A stretch of 64,000 bases of DNA from Leptobrachium leishanense (Eukaryota; Chordata; Amphibia; Anura; Megophryidae). Shown in pieces: positions 13,401-21,800 of this stretch (position 1 is the first letter of the stretch; each line of letters starts with the position of its first letter). A program made the position numbers and the translations under genes. Location: the NCBI GenBank assembly GCA_009667805.1, contig CM019066.1, positions 116,240,190 through 116,304,189 of the forward strand, written 5' to 3'. Below the pieces are notes generated by a model, which was not told where the DNA came from, ran no database searches, and saw only the letters and a list, made by a program, of their open reading frames with translations.

Positions 13401-16400
13401 ATAAAAGCTCTGACTAAAATGCCAAGTCCCCATTGTTCTCAAGACATGCTCATAATTCATGCCTGAGGTTGTCAGTTGGTGAAAATCAAACATTTTCCCC
13501 CAGCATGATGCAGTAGTGTATCTTAACTACTTGCAAGGTACAGCACTGCCACAGGGTGCTTAAAAGGCGATGGCTGATGTAGTTTGTACTTTAGCATCAT
13601 TTAAAATGCCTTGACATTGGGATCTCAGGTATTTGATGCATTATTAGTGAGGCTTTCTAGCACAGGTGCTCCTAGAGCTGCCAATAAATCCGATCAGCAT
13701 GCACCCAGCTACTAGATGTCAAATCTGCTTGCAGCTTAATTGCCAAACTGAAATCCACAGTATATTCATGCAAAATAGCATTTCGGGCCTAGTTTTGGGA
13801 ATTTCAGTTCCTGGTGGGAATATTAAAGATGTTGTGCAACAAGATCTAGTTTTTAAATTTTTTTTGGCCCTTAATCGTGGCAGATCTAGTACTTGAAGCT
13901 ATGATTTTCTTGAAGTCCAAACAATATTTCACTTCCATACCTTATCAGGTGATGGAATAGAAATATGAGCTACTTAGAGTAATTGGCATAAAGCCAGAGA
14001 GGAAGGGGAATCTGACTTTAGAAAGGGGTTGACTGTATTCCAGGATGAATCTCACACCCATGTGACATCACTTGTCCTCTACATGTGAATGATTTGCTAT
14101 AAAATTAAAATACTAAGACCTGCTGGAGCAGCTATTTGACAGATTTTGAGCAGGTCTGTAATGCAGCACCCCATCCCTATTTTTTCACTTGGAGACAGGT
14201 TACTTTAACCCCCTTCATTACAAAGTGCTTCTTGTTGATAAATAGAACATTTCAAACATGGGATTTGATGTTGACTATTAAATATAGAAATTGTTTTGTG
14301 ATATACTTACATGAAAAATGAAAAGCAAATTTTAAATTCTTTCTTTTACTGAAATATTTTTGGAATGAAAGGTTTTGTACTCTATACATAGTGTCCTATA
14401 TCTTGCACCATTTCATACATAGTATACACTATCGGGATACAGGCAGAAACTGCCTTTGTCATATACAGTAATTTTTAAAAAAAAATAATAAAATGATTAG
14501 ATATCCTGATTATGGGCATTTGTAGTGATCATAATGAGATTGGCAGCAATACAGCTTCCAAAAAATAACGTCTATATGTGGAATAATGCCTGCATATATA
14601 AATTGTAACATGTTGTATCTATTGTACAGTGATTTATAACCCTCTGAATTTTATCCCTGTACAGCATTGAGTGACCCTAGAGCTCTCCCTGTATTCTCTC
14701 TCCTGGCTGTTCAACTGCAGCAATAATGTGTTTGAACTTTTTGTTGGTGAGGTCTGGGGCTGCTATTTGCAGCTTGTTTTCTCTCTGCAGGGGAGAGGGA
14801 GAGAATTTCACCACCGGGGCTTGCTAATCTGGCTTTAAAAAGTGTGAAAGTTGGATTTTGCTATATGCCAATGAGTGCTTTTGAATGTATTGCAATGCAA
14901 AATTTGAAAGAACTCGACTTTAGGAGTGAAGGGGTTAAGATCAAAAGAACAAGAACTCCCTTTTGAGTATCTCCATTCTATTTGCCTTTTATATGGCACA
15001 CAAATGTTTTGAACCCTGCTTTATAAAACCGGGAAACCGCTCTTACAAGGTGACCGTATAAGATAGCAGAAGGTTGCCCCCAATTAGCGTCGCAAAAAAC
15101 AAGGGTTTGTGGTATGCCATTTGCTGCCCTCATATTACACGGCATGGATTTAAGACCTTTTGTTTTGTCCTGCTCTTCCAAGCGGTAATGTGCCCAGCTG
15201 CATGTTGACCGTCATAACAAGGGCACCTGAACACCTAAAGTGTTTAGAAATAACACAAGATTTCTGTTTTTCTTTGTTTTACACTGTGGAGTTGGTATAT
15301 ATGTTGGAGAACAAATGTAGAGGGAGCTAGTGAAATAACAAGTCCTGCCCACTCGCTTTTCTGTTTTGCTGGAAAATAAGTCACTGGCTCCTAATGAGTT
15401 GGTGATTTTTACAATTGCAACTTGAGCTTCAAATTTGATTCTATGTAATCCATTTATTGATGTGCAAAAAACACACCTTTTAAAAATGGGTCTATAGGCC
15501 TGGGATCTGTTGTAAAATTGTCTTTTTATATAACCCCCACCCCTTCCAGGGTTCTCTCCCAGAGATTCAGGAAAAGCATCGTGATTTGCTTCAAGAGATC
15601 AAAGTCATTCAGGATAAAGAACACGCACTCCAAAAAGAAGCTCTTAATATAAGACTCAAAATTGAGCAAATAGACAGCCACATATCAGAACAACAGTCAA
15701 AAATCAAATATTGGCAAAAAGAGGTAATTCTTAGTGTGATTTTTGTTTCCTGGTCTGTCTCCCCCTTCACCTCCTTTTATGTTAGCTTTTCTATGTGGAT
15801 ACTCGGTACAGAATTCTATTGCTCATCCCATTTATTCATTTGATTTTTCAGATCTCAAAAATCACACTTCATAGCATTGAAGATAACCCTGAAGATGTTC
15901 TTCCTGTACTAACTCAAGAAGAACTAGGTGCAATAAAAGACCCTGATCAACTAAAAAATCAAATTGCATTACTGGAAGCGCGAGCTCTTGAAATTAAGCC
16001 AAATTTGGGAGCAATTGCTGAATATAAAAAGAAGGCAAGTGTGTTTAGTAGACCCAGAGTGGATCTCGTCACTATAATATATCTAAATGCAGTTTCTCTA
16101 AATGTGATGTAAAAAGTCAAGGTCCTAAAACATGTATCCTATTTATAAATTAGATTGTAGAAAATAGAACTGCTGGCAAATTTGGGCAGGGGGAGGGGTT
16201 GCACCATCGGATGCATATTTAACACTTGGGTGATGTGTGGTAAAATAGCAAATTTGTATAAAGTTCAACTTCTATTACTTTAATCTTTTAAATTTCCATA
16301 TATTTATCTTCTACATCATTAATTCTGGGATTGGCAGTTTCCAAACGTTGTCGTTATCTTTACAATTTCACACGAGGTCTGCCTCCTTGCCATACAGGCA

Positions 16401-19400
16401 GAAATGGCTCATGTCAAATACATTTAAAGGTGATGAAAATAATAAAAATGGCCAGATCTCATACTTTATGGACATTTGTAGTGATCATAAAGAGACTAGC
16501 ATTTTAGCTTCCAAAACACAAATCTAATATGCCTGTATATGGAAATTACACTAGCCTAGTATCTGTACTGTACAGGGATTTTCAGGAATCAGAATTTCCC
16601 TTAAACCCGTATAACTGTACATTAGAGTGACCCCATAGCTCTTACTGGCTGTTGTAAAGCAGCATAAAGTTTTTTTTTTTACCCCTTAGGCTGTCAGACG
16701 AAAGCAGTCTGAGCGCACTCTGCGTGTGTGCATAACAGACAGACGTACTGAGGGAAGATACTGTAGACACCACACAGTCTGTTTTTTTTGACAGACGTGG
16801 AAAAATAGAACTGGGAAACAAATTAATATGAAAAATGCTAAAAATCAGAACATGATATGAAAAGCCATTTTGTGCGTCAAGGTGCTGGACGTCGCAAATG
16901 CGCTCCGTCTGACTTCGTGTCATCACTCACAGAACGCTATGCGGATGTGGCGCACTCTACGTGTCCGTCTAGCGGTTTTACGTTCTTGCGTTCGTTTGCC
17001 ACGTACGTTGTGCGTGCGCAGTTCTGTGCACATATACTTTGTGTGGGTCTATTGATCGTGATTCTATGCTATGACAGACGTTAAACTGTGCGGCAACACG
17101 GACGGGATCACTGCATTTGTCTGACGCCAGCCTAAAGGACCAACAATGTAACTGTTCCGTCATAAATGCATTGACTTTAAAGACAATTGGTCCTTAAGGG
17201 GTGTAAAGGACGCTACCCCTGATATAAGCTGTAACTAGATTACTTCGGCATTACAAATAAAAACACATGCTGATGTGTTTTTTTTTTTCTTTTTTAGTAA
17301 TTGCGTGTAAAAAGGAAAAATTTTAGGTTTGTATCGGTTACCATTTTGTGGATTTTTTTTCTCATGATGCACATTTAACAAAATCTGTACAAAAGCTTTA
17401 TTTTGTGGCTGTGCTTTAACAGTTAATGAGGTGCAGGAGGGAATGTTTAGATAAGGTGCCAGACTATTCTCCAGGCTACCTGAGATGACAGCTGAATGAG
17501 AAAGGGAGCTTAAAAGATTTCTACCCCTCTGGTGATGGCCTTTTGAATACATCCCACACAATCCATGATTTGAGTGCGTGAATGACCCATAGACTCCATT
17601 CTATGGCCATTGCCACAGAGTGAGGAGCAAGTGATGGAAAGATATGGGGGGGGGGCAGTTTACAACACAAAAGATCACACCATAGATGCATCCAGTGACA
17701 CACACAGGAAAATATTTTAACTAAACATACAAAGGAACAAGGCACATATAAAATATTGGCAAGATAAAATAAACAAAATAAGAACATTTAATTTTTTGGT
17801 GGTAGTTTCCCTTTTAACATTTTGTTAGTGAGGGTAGGGGCTGCGTGACAGTCATACAGGATAACGGGGGGGGATCGAAGAATTTGTCTCAGCGGGATGA
17901 ACACGAATATAGCATGGAAAAGTTATGAATTTTAGGTTTTCCTGCCAATTTTTGTTTTTCCTTGCATTCAATGTAAAGTGACTGTGAATTTCTCTTCTAG
18001 AATTTCTAAAATGTCTTTCTGTGATCCTTTTTCCCTTTTTTAACATTTCTTTTTTAAACAGGAAGAACTATATCTACAAAGAGTTGCCGAACTAGATGAA
18101 ATTACAAATGAAAGGGATAACTTTAGACGCGCCTATGAGGATCTCCGTAAGCAGCGGCTTAATGAGTTCATGGCTGGATTTAACATTATAACCAATAAAC
18201 TGAAGGAAAACTACCAGATGCTGACTCTAGGAGGTGATGCAGAACTGGAGCTGGTAGACAGCCTAGATCCATTCTCTGAAGGCATCATGTTTAGGTTGGT
18301 TGTAATTATAATTTATTTTTACCTAGTGAAAGCATGCATGCAAACGATGCAGATGATCTTTGCAATCTTAATACTGTAAACTAGTGGGTCCCAACCAATC
18401 AAGTCCCCCTAACGGGCCAGGTTTTAAGGATCACCTTGGGGGAAATGCAGACTGAATCCTGCAATCACGGAGCAGCAAATCGGATCACCTGTGCTGTGCT
18501 TCAGATATCTGGAAAACCTGCCCTGTTAGGGGTACTTGAGGACTGCTTTAAACAGACCAACTCCATTTTGGCTGGTTTTAAGTATTCTAGCAGAAAATAT
18601 TAAATATTCTGTTCCCAGTGAAATTTGACATACACGGTTATTCAGAGAGCAGTGAAAAGCAGGAGAATGACTGGAGAAGGGAAAATTCTAGGTCAAAATA
18701 GCCGATTTTGGAAAGTGAGATGACTGGGAGAATTTTTCTGGTTTGGCTATTTTGACCTAGAATTTTCCATTCTCCAGTCATTCTCCTGCTTTTCACTTCT
18801 CTTTGAATAACCCTGATAGTTAGACTTCTTAAGCACAGAACAGGGACTCCGTTACATTCAAGTTGCACTAAATTCTTGAATTGACACCATTTTCGTACTC
18901 TTCAAATTGAAAGTGTTTGCAAAAAAAACTGAGTCTGAAACTAAAGTGCAAGGCTGGCTTACGGCATTGTAGGTCTCCTAGGTGTGATAGATTTGGTTTG
19001 AAATCCTAACATTGGTGACACCCGATGGACGCATGTCTTTTTTCAGCCTATGTAACACAGAGATTGTGAAGTTGCCCATAGTATGACTAATGCTGGGGTG
19101 TATTTGTTGGAGGGCACTTGAAGTGTTTTCAACATGAATGTTTAATGTTTACATTTTTAGTGTCCGACCTCCAAAGAAGAGCTGGAAGAAAATCTTTAAT
19201 CTTTCTGGCGGGGAGAAAACCTTGAGCTCTTTAGCGCTGGTGTTTGCCCTTCACCATTTTAAACCAACACCTCTGTACTTCATGGATGAAATTGATGCAG
19301 CCCTGGACTTCAAAAATGTATCCATAGTCGCCTTCTATATCTATGTAGGTAACATTTGAAGTGTTTTTGGTATTTTTAATTCTCTTTGCTGTGCTTGGTC

Positions 19401-20168
19401 TAACAGCAATTAATGACTCCATCTCCAAACCTGGAATCGAAATCACGTAACCTTTTTCAGCCATAGTCTTGCTATGCATTAGATGGTAGAAATGAGAAGG
19501 TTTAGCTGTGATGACACCCCATCCAGGAATTTACAGTTTGTGTCTGTGAAGCACCAAAAAAATACACAAACCTCCTGTAGACAGGACCCTAGAAATAAAC
19601 GTTAGTATCATTAAATCCCTGTCTGCTACAGTACTTATTAAAAGGGGCAAGACTGTCTTTTGGTACAGTGTCGCTGGAAAACTCTGTACATAAAACTGTT
19701 TTAGGGTTCGTCATTTTCCTGCTAATAAAACTTTGATAGTAACTATTGTATTATGTTCTGCAGTGTAAGTAGATATTCTGTTTTTTTTAGATGCCAATCT
19801 ATTCCGTTTTTAGAAGAAAATGTGAAATTTGATTTCAGCAACAAAACGATACTAATATTTTTGTTTAAATGTAAACCAAAAATACACAATGCCCCTCTAT
19901 CTAGGTTTTTATATCTATATAGTGGGTTGGTTTTGTTTTGGGTGAGATTTTATGTAATCAACTTTTTTTTTTCCTGTCCCCTTTATTGTAGGAGCAAACT
20001 AAAAATGCCCAGTTCATAATTATCTCTCTACGGAATAACATGTTCGAAATTGCTGACCGACTGATTGGAATTTATAAGACTCATAACACAACAAAAAGCG
20101 TTGCCACAAACCCAAAAGTCATTGCTGCAAAAGGACTTGCGGAACTTAAAGCGGCTGGATGCTCTTGA
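1221..20168 (+). CDS. SMC4: SMC4 (condensin SMC subunit), 3' thirteen coding exons
   Basis: Spliced C-terminal part of the SMC4 ATPase of condensin I and II, which pairs with SMC2 to compact mitotic chromosomes. Exons: 1221-1406, 4794-4955, 5053-5278, 8252-8331, 8416-8568, 8808-8934, 12859-13048, 13157-13301, 15550-15723, 15852-16034, 18062-18294, 19161-19344, 19992-20168. They total 2220 bases and stay in one frame across every junction, giving 739 residues plus TGA; vertebrate SMC4 is roughly 1290 residues, so about the first 550 lie upstream of the window. Visible in order: end of the first coiled coil, hinge (exons 2-5), long second coiled coil (exons 5-11), then the ABC head half with the LSGGEK signature, the Walker B stretch LYFMDEIDAALD and a C-terminal SLRNNMFEIADRLIGIYK block. 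Identification rests on these motifs and on remembered SMC4 family sequence; confidence is high. Promoter and 5' exons are outside the window. Confidence 0.96.
1463..1734. mobile_element. ACGTCCGT-type MITE (short copy)
   Basis: Starts TTAGGCTGTCAGACG and ends with the inverse, TCGTGTGACACTGGCC, with a GC-rich interior of ACGT/CCGT words in both orientations. Same family as 9710-10156, 12028-12450, 16686-17135 and 37328-37793; this copy is internally shortened. Non-autonomous, no ORF. Confidence 0.7.
1905..2815 (+). mobile_element. CR1-like LINE, 5'-truncated copy
   Basis: Matches the 3' part of the reverse transcriptase ORF and 3' UTR of the LINE at 59024-61800: the stretch ending in CTCTTTGG, the YNLRSRTCTLLTIPQYKKAV region, and the 3' tail with TATCCTTCCTGGTAAAATAC. 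Frames are broken. It carries a small inversion at 2260-2286 and a short repeat of GCCGGCTTAT. Dead copy inside an SMC4 intron. Confidence 0.85.
3172..4333. mobile_element. piggyBac-type MITE, TTAA target duplication
   Basis: Left TTAA at 3168-3171, element begins CCCTTTCGCTGCTGAG; right end ...TTGAAGTGG followed by TTAA at 4334-4337. The reverse of the right end, CCACTTCAATG, resembles the left end. Length 1162 bp, no transposase. A second copy begins at 63481. TTAA duplications and CCC ends are known for piggyBac. Confidence 0.8.
4345..4650. repeat. Diverged fragment of the CAGGG-type MITE
   Basis: Shares the phrases GGGATTCGCCTG, GGGCATTTCG and TATGGGG...ATTTC in the same order as the interiors of 9249-10553 and 36388-37266, and ends with an ATTGAATAAAC-like terminus. 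Much more diverged than the other copies. Confidence 0.5.
4794..4955 (+). CDS. SMC4: SMC4 exon (hinge)
   Basis: Phase 0 at both ends; acceptor CCATCAG, donor GTACTG. Encodes 54 residues of the hinge dimerisation domain, beginning GDLGAIDEKYDVAISS and ending FIGLDK. Confidence 0.95.
5053..5278 (+). CDS. SMC4: SMC4 exon (hinge)
   Basis: Separated from the previous exon by a 97-bp intron. Acceptor CTCCCGCAG, donor GTAATA, ends in phase 1 inside the SG codon pair. Contains the conserved hinge stretch IRPAFYFALRDTLVADNL and the end of the hinge strand RWRVVTMQGQIIEQSG. Confidence 0.95.
5420..6590. repeat. Intronic repeat with piggyBac-like left end
   Basis: TTAA at 5416-5419 is followed by CCCCTTAACAATC. 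From about 6050 it parallels the 14209-14934 MITE (CAGGCAGGAATAG, GGGATTTTCAGTAATTATAA, CCTGTAGAGCAGTGAGTGAC, CAGGGTGGCTGGAGAGAA), stopping at about 6590. The right end is degenerate, so the boundary is approximate. Confidence 0.5.
6591..7271. other. SMC4 intron, unassigned
   Basis: No exon or known repeat recognised. Open frames at 6888-7253 and 6691-6900 resemble no family I know and lack splice signals, so they are not called genes. Confidence 0.5.
7280..8149. mobile_element. hAT-type MITE with 8-bp target duplication
   Basis: Perfect 8-bp duplication GATATTGT at 7272-7279 and 8150-8157. Ends TAGGGATGCACCGAAA and, inverted, TAGTGGTGCATCGAAA. The 870-bp interior is GC-rich with long internal inverted repeats and no transposase. 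8-bp duplications with such TIRs are the hAT hallmark. Confidence 0.88.
8252..8331 (+). CDS. SMC4: SMC4 exon (glycine-rich hinge loop)
   Basis: 80-bp exon. Acceptor TTTTTTCCTAG; the donor is GTTGGT, weaker than consensus. Encodes the hallmark glycine-rich hinge loop GTMTGGGGRVMKGRMG followed by SSIVVEISSEQ. Frame is restored exactly from the phase-1 end of the previous exon. Confidence 0.95.
8416..8568 (+). CDS. SMC4: SMC4 exon (second coiled coil)
   Basis: 84-bp intron upstream. Acceptor TTTTAG, donor GTACAA, phase 0 at both ends. Encodes 51 mostly charged, helical residues that start the descending coiled coil. Confidence 0.9.
8808..8934 (+). CDS. SMC4: SMC4 exon (coiled coil)
   Basis: Acceptor CGTGTAG, donor GTACGA, ends in phase 1. 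Encodes about 42 residues of coiled coil ending ETFRK; the split codon is completed by exon 12859-13048 to read EYEKAAEKSGK. Confidence 0.9.
9249..10553. mobile_element. CAGGG-type MITE split by another MITE
   Basis: Begins CAGGGTTATCCAGAGA and ends TTGAATAACCCTG (inverse). Interior matches 36388-37266 on both sides of the 447-bp ACGTCCGT-type element at 9710-10156; without that insert its length is about 860 bp, the same as the uninterrupted copy. No ORF of note. Confidence 0.8.
9710..10156. mobile_element. ACGTCCGT-type MITE nested in the CAGGG-type MITE
   Basis: TIRs TAAGGCTGCTGTCAGACGAG and its inverse CTCGTCTGACCCTAGCCTTA. The interior is a long imperfect palindrome of ACGTCCG/CGGACGT words. 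Inserted into the element 9249-10553, so it is the younger of the two. Confidence 0.82.
10746..11200. repeat. piggyBac-like left end, right end not found
   Basis: TTAA at 10742-10745 followed by CCCTTTAAGGACAG, the inverse of the end at 59006-59019. Contains poly-C (about 10877-10893) and poly-G (about 11050-11063) runs and GC-rich sequence. I could not find the matching right terminus, so the end given is arbitrary. Confidence 0.45.
11201..12027. other. SMC4 intron, unassigned
   Basis: Mixed composition with T runs at 11578-11591 and 11709-11728. No exon and no recognisable repeat family. Confidence 0.5.
12028..12450. mobile_element. ACGTCCGT-type MITE
   Basis: Ends TTAAGGCCTGTGTCAGACGA and inverse TTCGTCTGACCCTAGCCTAA. 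Same interior words and palindromic structure as 9710-10156, about 2 kb away. Confidence 0.82.
12859..13048 (+). CDS. SMC4: SMC4 exon (coiled coil)
   Basis: Follows the longest intron in the window (3.9 kb, filled with MITEs). Acceptor ATTTTAAG, donor GTATGA, ends in phase 2. Encodes the lysine- and aspartate-rich coiled coil with KVEDEVKRLHKLIVDIN. Confidence 0.92.
13157..13301 (+). CDS. SMC4: SMC4 exon (coiled coil)
   Basis: 108-bp intron upstream. Acceptor TTTAAAG, donor GTATGG, ends in phase 0. Encodes NLKKAEDAVVRTEQEI and more coiled coil ending NECKEAE. Confidence 0.92.
13302..14208. other. SMC4 intron, unassigned
   Basis: Ordinary AT-rich intron sequence; the open frame 13666-13896 has no family resemblance or splice context. 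Confidence 0.5.
14209..14934. mobile_element. piggyBac-type MITE, TTAA-flanked
   Basis: TTAA at 14205-14208 and 14935-14938. The left end CCCCCTTCATTACAAAGT and the inverse of the right end CCCCTTCACTCCTAAAGT form clear TIRs. 726 bp, no transposase. Its interior recurs in diverged form at about 6050-6590 and 16310-16680. Confidence 0.82.
14939..15549. other. SMC4 intron, unassigned
   Basis: No recognisable repeat or extra exon up to the polypyrimidine tract CCCCCACCCCTTCCAG before 15550. Confidence 0.5.
15550..15723 (+). CDS. SMC4: SMC4 exon (coiled coil)
   Basis: Acceptor CCCTTCCAG, donor GTAATT, phase 0 at both ends. Encodes 58 residues beginning GSLPEIQEKHRDLLQEI and ending KYWQKE, the conserved boundary of this coiled-coil segment. 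Confidence 0.93.
15852..16034 (+). CDS. SMC4: SMC4 exon with non-canonical GC donor
   Basis: 128-bp intron upstream, acceptor TTTTTCAG. The next exon continues YKKK then EELYLQR in phase 0, which places the exon end at 16034 and makes the donor GCAAGT rather than GT. The flanks AAG|GCAAGT otherwise fit the donor consensus, as expected for a U2-type GC-AG intron. If translation ran past 16034, the frame would continue into intron sequence and stop at about 16112. Confidence 0.93.
16310..16685. repeat. Third diverged copy of the intronic repeat
   Basis: Phrases CCATACAGGCAGAAATGG, GACATTTGTAGTGATCATAA, GTACAGGGATTTTCAGGAAT and TTAGAGTGACCCCATAGCTC match 14209-14934 in order. Its end is interrupted by the MITE at 16686. 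Confidence 0.6.
16686..17135. mobile_element. ACGTCCGT-type MITE
   Basis: Ends TTAGGCTGTCAGACGAAAGC and inverse GCATTTGTCTGACGCCAGCCTAA. Interior matches 37328-37793 closely, in inverted orientation (shared words such as AAAAATGCTAAAAATCAG versus CTTTTTATCATTTTTCAT, and GACGTCGCAAATGCGC). Confidence 0.82.
17136..18061. other. SMC4 intron, unassigned
   Basis: AT-rich with short T and G homopolymers. No ORF of substance; ends at the acceptor before 18062. Confidence 0.5.
18062..18294 (+). CDS. SMC4: SMC4 exon (coiled coil into C-terminal head)
   Basis: Acceptor TTTTTTAAACAG; donor GTTGGT is weak; ends in phase 2. Encodes EELYLQRVAELDEITNERD, then the start of the ABC head with RLNEFMAGFNIITNKLKE and ELVDSLDPFSEGIMF. 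Confidence 0.94.
18381..18548. repeat. Inverted-repeat element in SMC4 intron
   Basis: Left arm CAAGTCCCCCTAACGGGCCAGG at 18400-18421 pairs with the right arm CCTGCCCTGTTAGGGG...TACTTG. It resembles a MITE common in tetrapod genomes, but I cannot name the family. Confidence 0.55.
18633..18815. mobile_element. Hairpin derivative of the CAGGG-type MITE
   Basis: Ends CACGGTTATTCAGAGAGC and inverse TTCTCTTTGAATAACCCTG match the family termini. The inside is an almost perfect hairpin with arms of about 53 bp (about 18650-18703 and 18742-18798). Confidence 0.75.
19161..19344 (+). CDS. SMC4: SMC4 exon (ABC signature and Walker B)
   Basis: Acceptor ACATTTTTAG. Encodes SVRPPKKSWKKIFNLSGGEK, with the ABC signature motif LSGGEK that contacts ATP across the SMC2-SMC4 head dimer, then the Walker B hydrophobic run and catalytic glutamate in FMDEIDAALD. 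The donor is taken at 19345 (GTAGGT) because the next exon continues YEQTKNAQF. Confidence 0.95.
19345..19991. other. Last SMC4 intron, nothing recognised
   Basis: Intron from a GTAGGT donor to a TTTATTGTAG acceptor. No repeat assigned. Confidence 0.5.
19992..20168 (+). CDS. SMC4: SMC4 last coding exon
   Basis: Acceptor TTTATTGTAG. Encodes EQTKNAQFIIISLRNNMFE and the conserved C-terminal tail, ending KGLAELKAAGCS and TGA at 20166-20168. Followed by about 300 bp of 3' UTR. Confidence 0.95.
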   Translation, partial: EQTKNAQFIIISLRNNMFEIADRLIGIYKTHNTTKSVATNPKVIAAKGLAELKAAGCS

Positions 20169-20475
20169 TTTTATTGACAGCGAGACAAACCTTCATTATG
20201 TCTCTTACCTTTCCTCTCACCACCTCAGCCATAATTTGGCATTTTAGCACATTATTTTTGCTCCTGTTTTACCTCTGGTCTTTCATATCAATATAGTGCA
20301 ATTACCATGAATTTACCAACATAGAAACTTTGGTTGATTTTTTTTTTTTTTTTTTTTTCTCCTTTCCTCATTCCAGTTGTAAATATGTATTGTTTTCTGT
20401 AATCTGTTGACTTGTCGGTTGTCTAAAGCTATTTTTATAATGTGAAAGTTCCAATAAAAATGTTTCAACTCTTGT
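20169..20475 (+). promoter_or_regulatory. SMC4: SMC4 3' UTR and polyadenylation signal
   Basis: Non-coding tail after the SMC4 stop. An AATAAA hexamer lies at 20453-20458; cleavage is expected 10-30 bp later. A T run at about 20340-20360 lies inside the UTR. The exact end is inferred. Confidence 0.7.
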
Positions 20476-20551
20476 CCTATGACCAGTTAAAGCACTATAT
20501 GTTATGGTGGTAATATCCAGGTTTTTGAAGCGCACATAACACACCATTTGT

Positions 20552-20827
20552 ATGTCACGGAATGAGAACAATGGACATAAGGTCCTCCTCATCTTGGCCA
20601 GTAAAATGTTAAATGATGCGGGTGCAAAAGGAGACACAACCCAATTATACATTTCCTATGCAGCTGCATTCAGCAAGTGCTTGGTCAATGAGATGTGCGA
20701 TGCAGAACCTGAGGATTTAACCATAACACACTCAGCCTGCACTTGTATACTCGCCGGGGAGCTTCTGATACCCACAGTCAAAAACCTGCTGGGAGGAATA
20801 GTCAGACTCCAGCAGCTGCTTAAGTGA
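20552..20827 (+). CDS. Unrecognised 91-codon ORF downstream of SMC4
   Basis: ATG-initiated frame ending TGA, in low-copy-looking sequence 100 bp after the SMC4 polyadenylation signal. Its composition is protein-like (balanced residues, leucine-rich end LLGGIVRLQQLLK), but it matches no family I know and has no visible promoter. It may be chance, a degraded transposon segment or a pseudogene piece. Confidence 0.15.
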   Translation: MSRNENNGHKVLLILASKMLNDAGAKGDTTQLYISYAAAFSKCLVNEMCDAEPEDLTITHSACTCILAGELLIPTVKNLLGGIVRLQQLLK

Positions 20828-20970
20828 TACCTTTTTGATCTTTGACACTGGATGTGATGAGCTCCTGACCGGCATGTAGTAGTCGTCTAGTGTCTGGTTA
20901 TTTCATTGCTGCATGCTGTCAATACTTTAAATCTCTGAGCTTCTGGTAAAACACAAAACATATATATTAA

Positions 20971-21800
20971 CAGGGTAATTCAAAGAGATCCGAATTGCTT
21001 GAGAAAGGTAACCTAACGCTGAAAATCAGCATTCGGTAACCTTTCTTGGCCATTCGGCTATCCAGAGAGCAGGCAATTCGTCAAATCCTGGTGAATTGCC
21101 TGCACATACGGTGCCTGTTCGAGGGCAGTGAAATCCACATAAAGCACTGCTACAGCTATTCAGAGAACACAAACCAGCAGTGAAAGGTTCCTGAAATGCT
21201 CTGCCATTCGGTGGTTTCATGCGGCAGATTTATTCAGGCGAATCCCATAGGCTTCAATGTTAAAAATATTCCCGTTTTTAATTCAATATCTAATAAACTG
21301 TCCATTATAAAATTCTGCAGTAAAGAGTCTCTTTAAAGATTTTTTTTTTTTTTTTTTAGGATATTTTAAGCATTTTTCTGGAATTTGTTTTTCTTCAGAC
21401 ATTTTCACTCGGTAGTTTCTTTGCAAACAGTGTTTCACTTTTCAAACATTTCAAGCAAACTGTTTTGCTAATTTATTCACTGCCTTAGTCTGCGGTGTCG
21501 GCTTTTTCCGGCAGCTTCGCTGTGTGTGATCGGCTCCTGCTCAGGTTTTTTCGGTGGGTTAATCCAGATTTTTTTTTTTTTTGCGGGTTTTTGGCATGCA
21601 TTCGCCGGGTTTTGTGGTTAGTTTTCATCTGGTTTGTGGCAGCCTTTTCCTGCAATTCGGGGACCCTGTGGTGCTTGCTGAATACACCGCAGGGTTGCCG
21701 AAATGGGATCGGCAAAACGAACTGAATTGAAGAGCACTAAAAGTCACCGAACGTGCGGTGACTTTTCGATTCTCTTTAGTACTCTTACAGGGTAATTCAA
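20971..21800. mobile_element. CAGGG-type MITE
   Basis: Starts CAGGGTAATTCAAAGAG and contains the shared AACGCTGAAAATCAGC hairpin and the terminal AAGTCACCGAACGTGCGGTGACTT hairpin. The right terminus is scrambled: CTCTTTAGTACTCTTA is followed by a second CAGGGTAATTCAAAG in direct orientation at about 21788. Confidence 0.75.
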
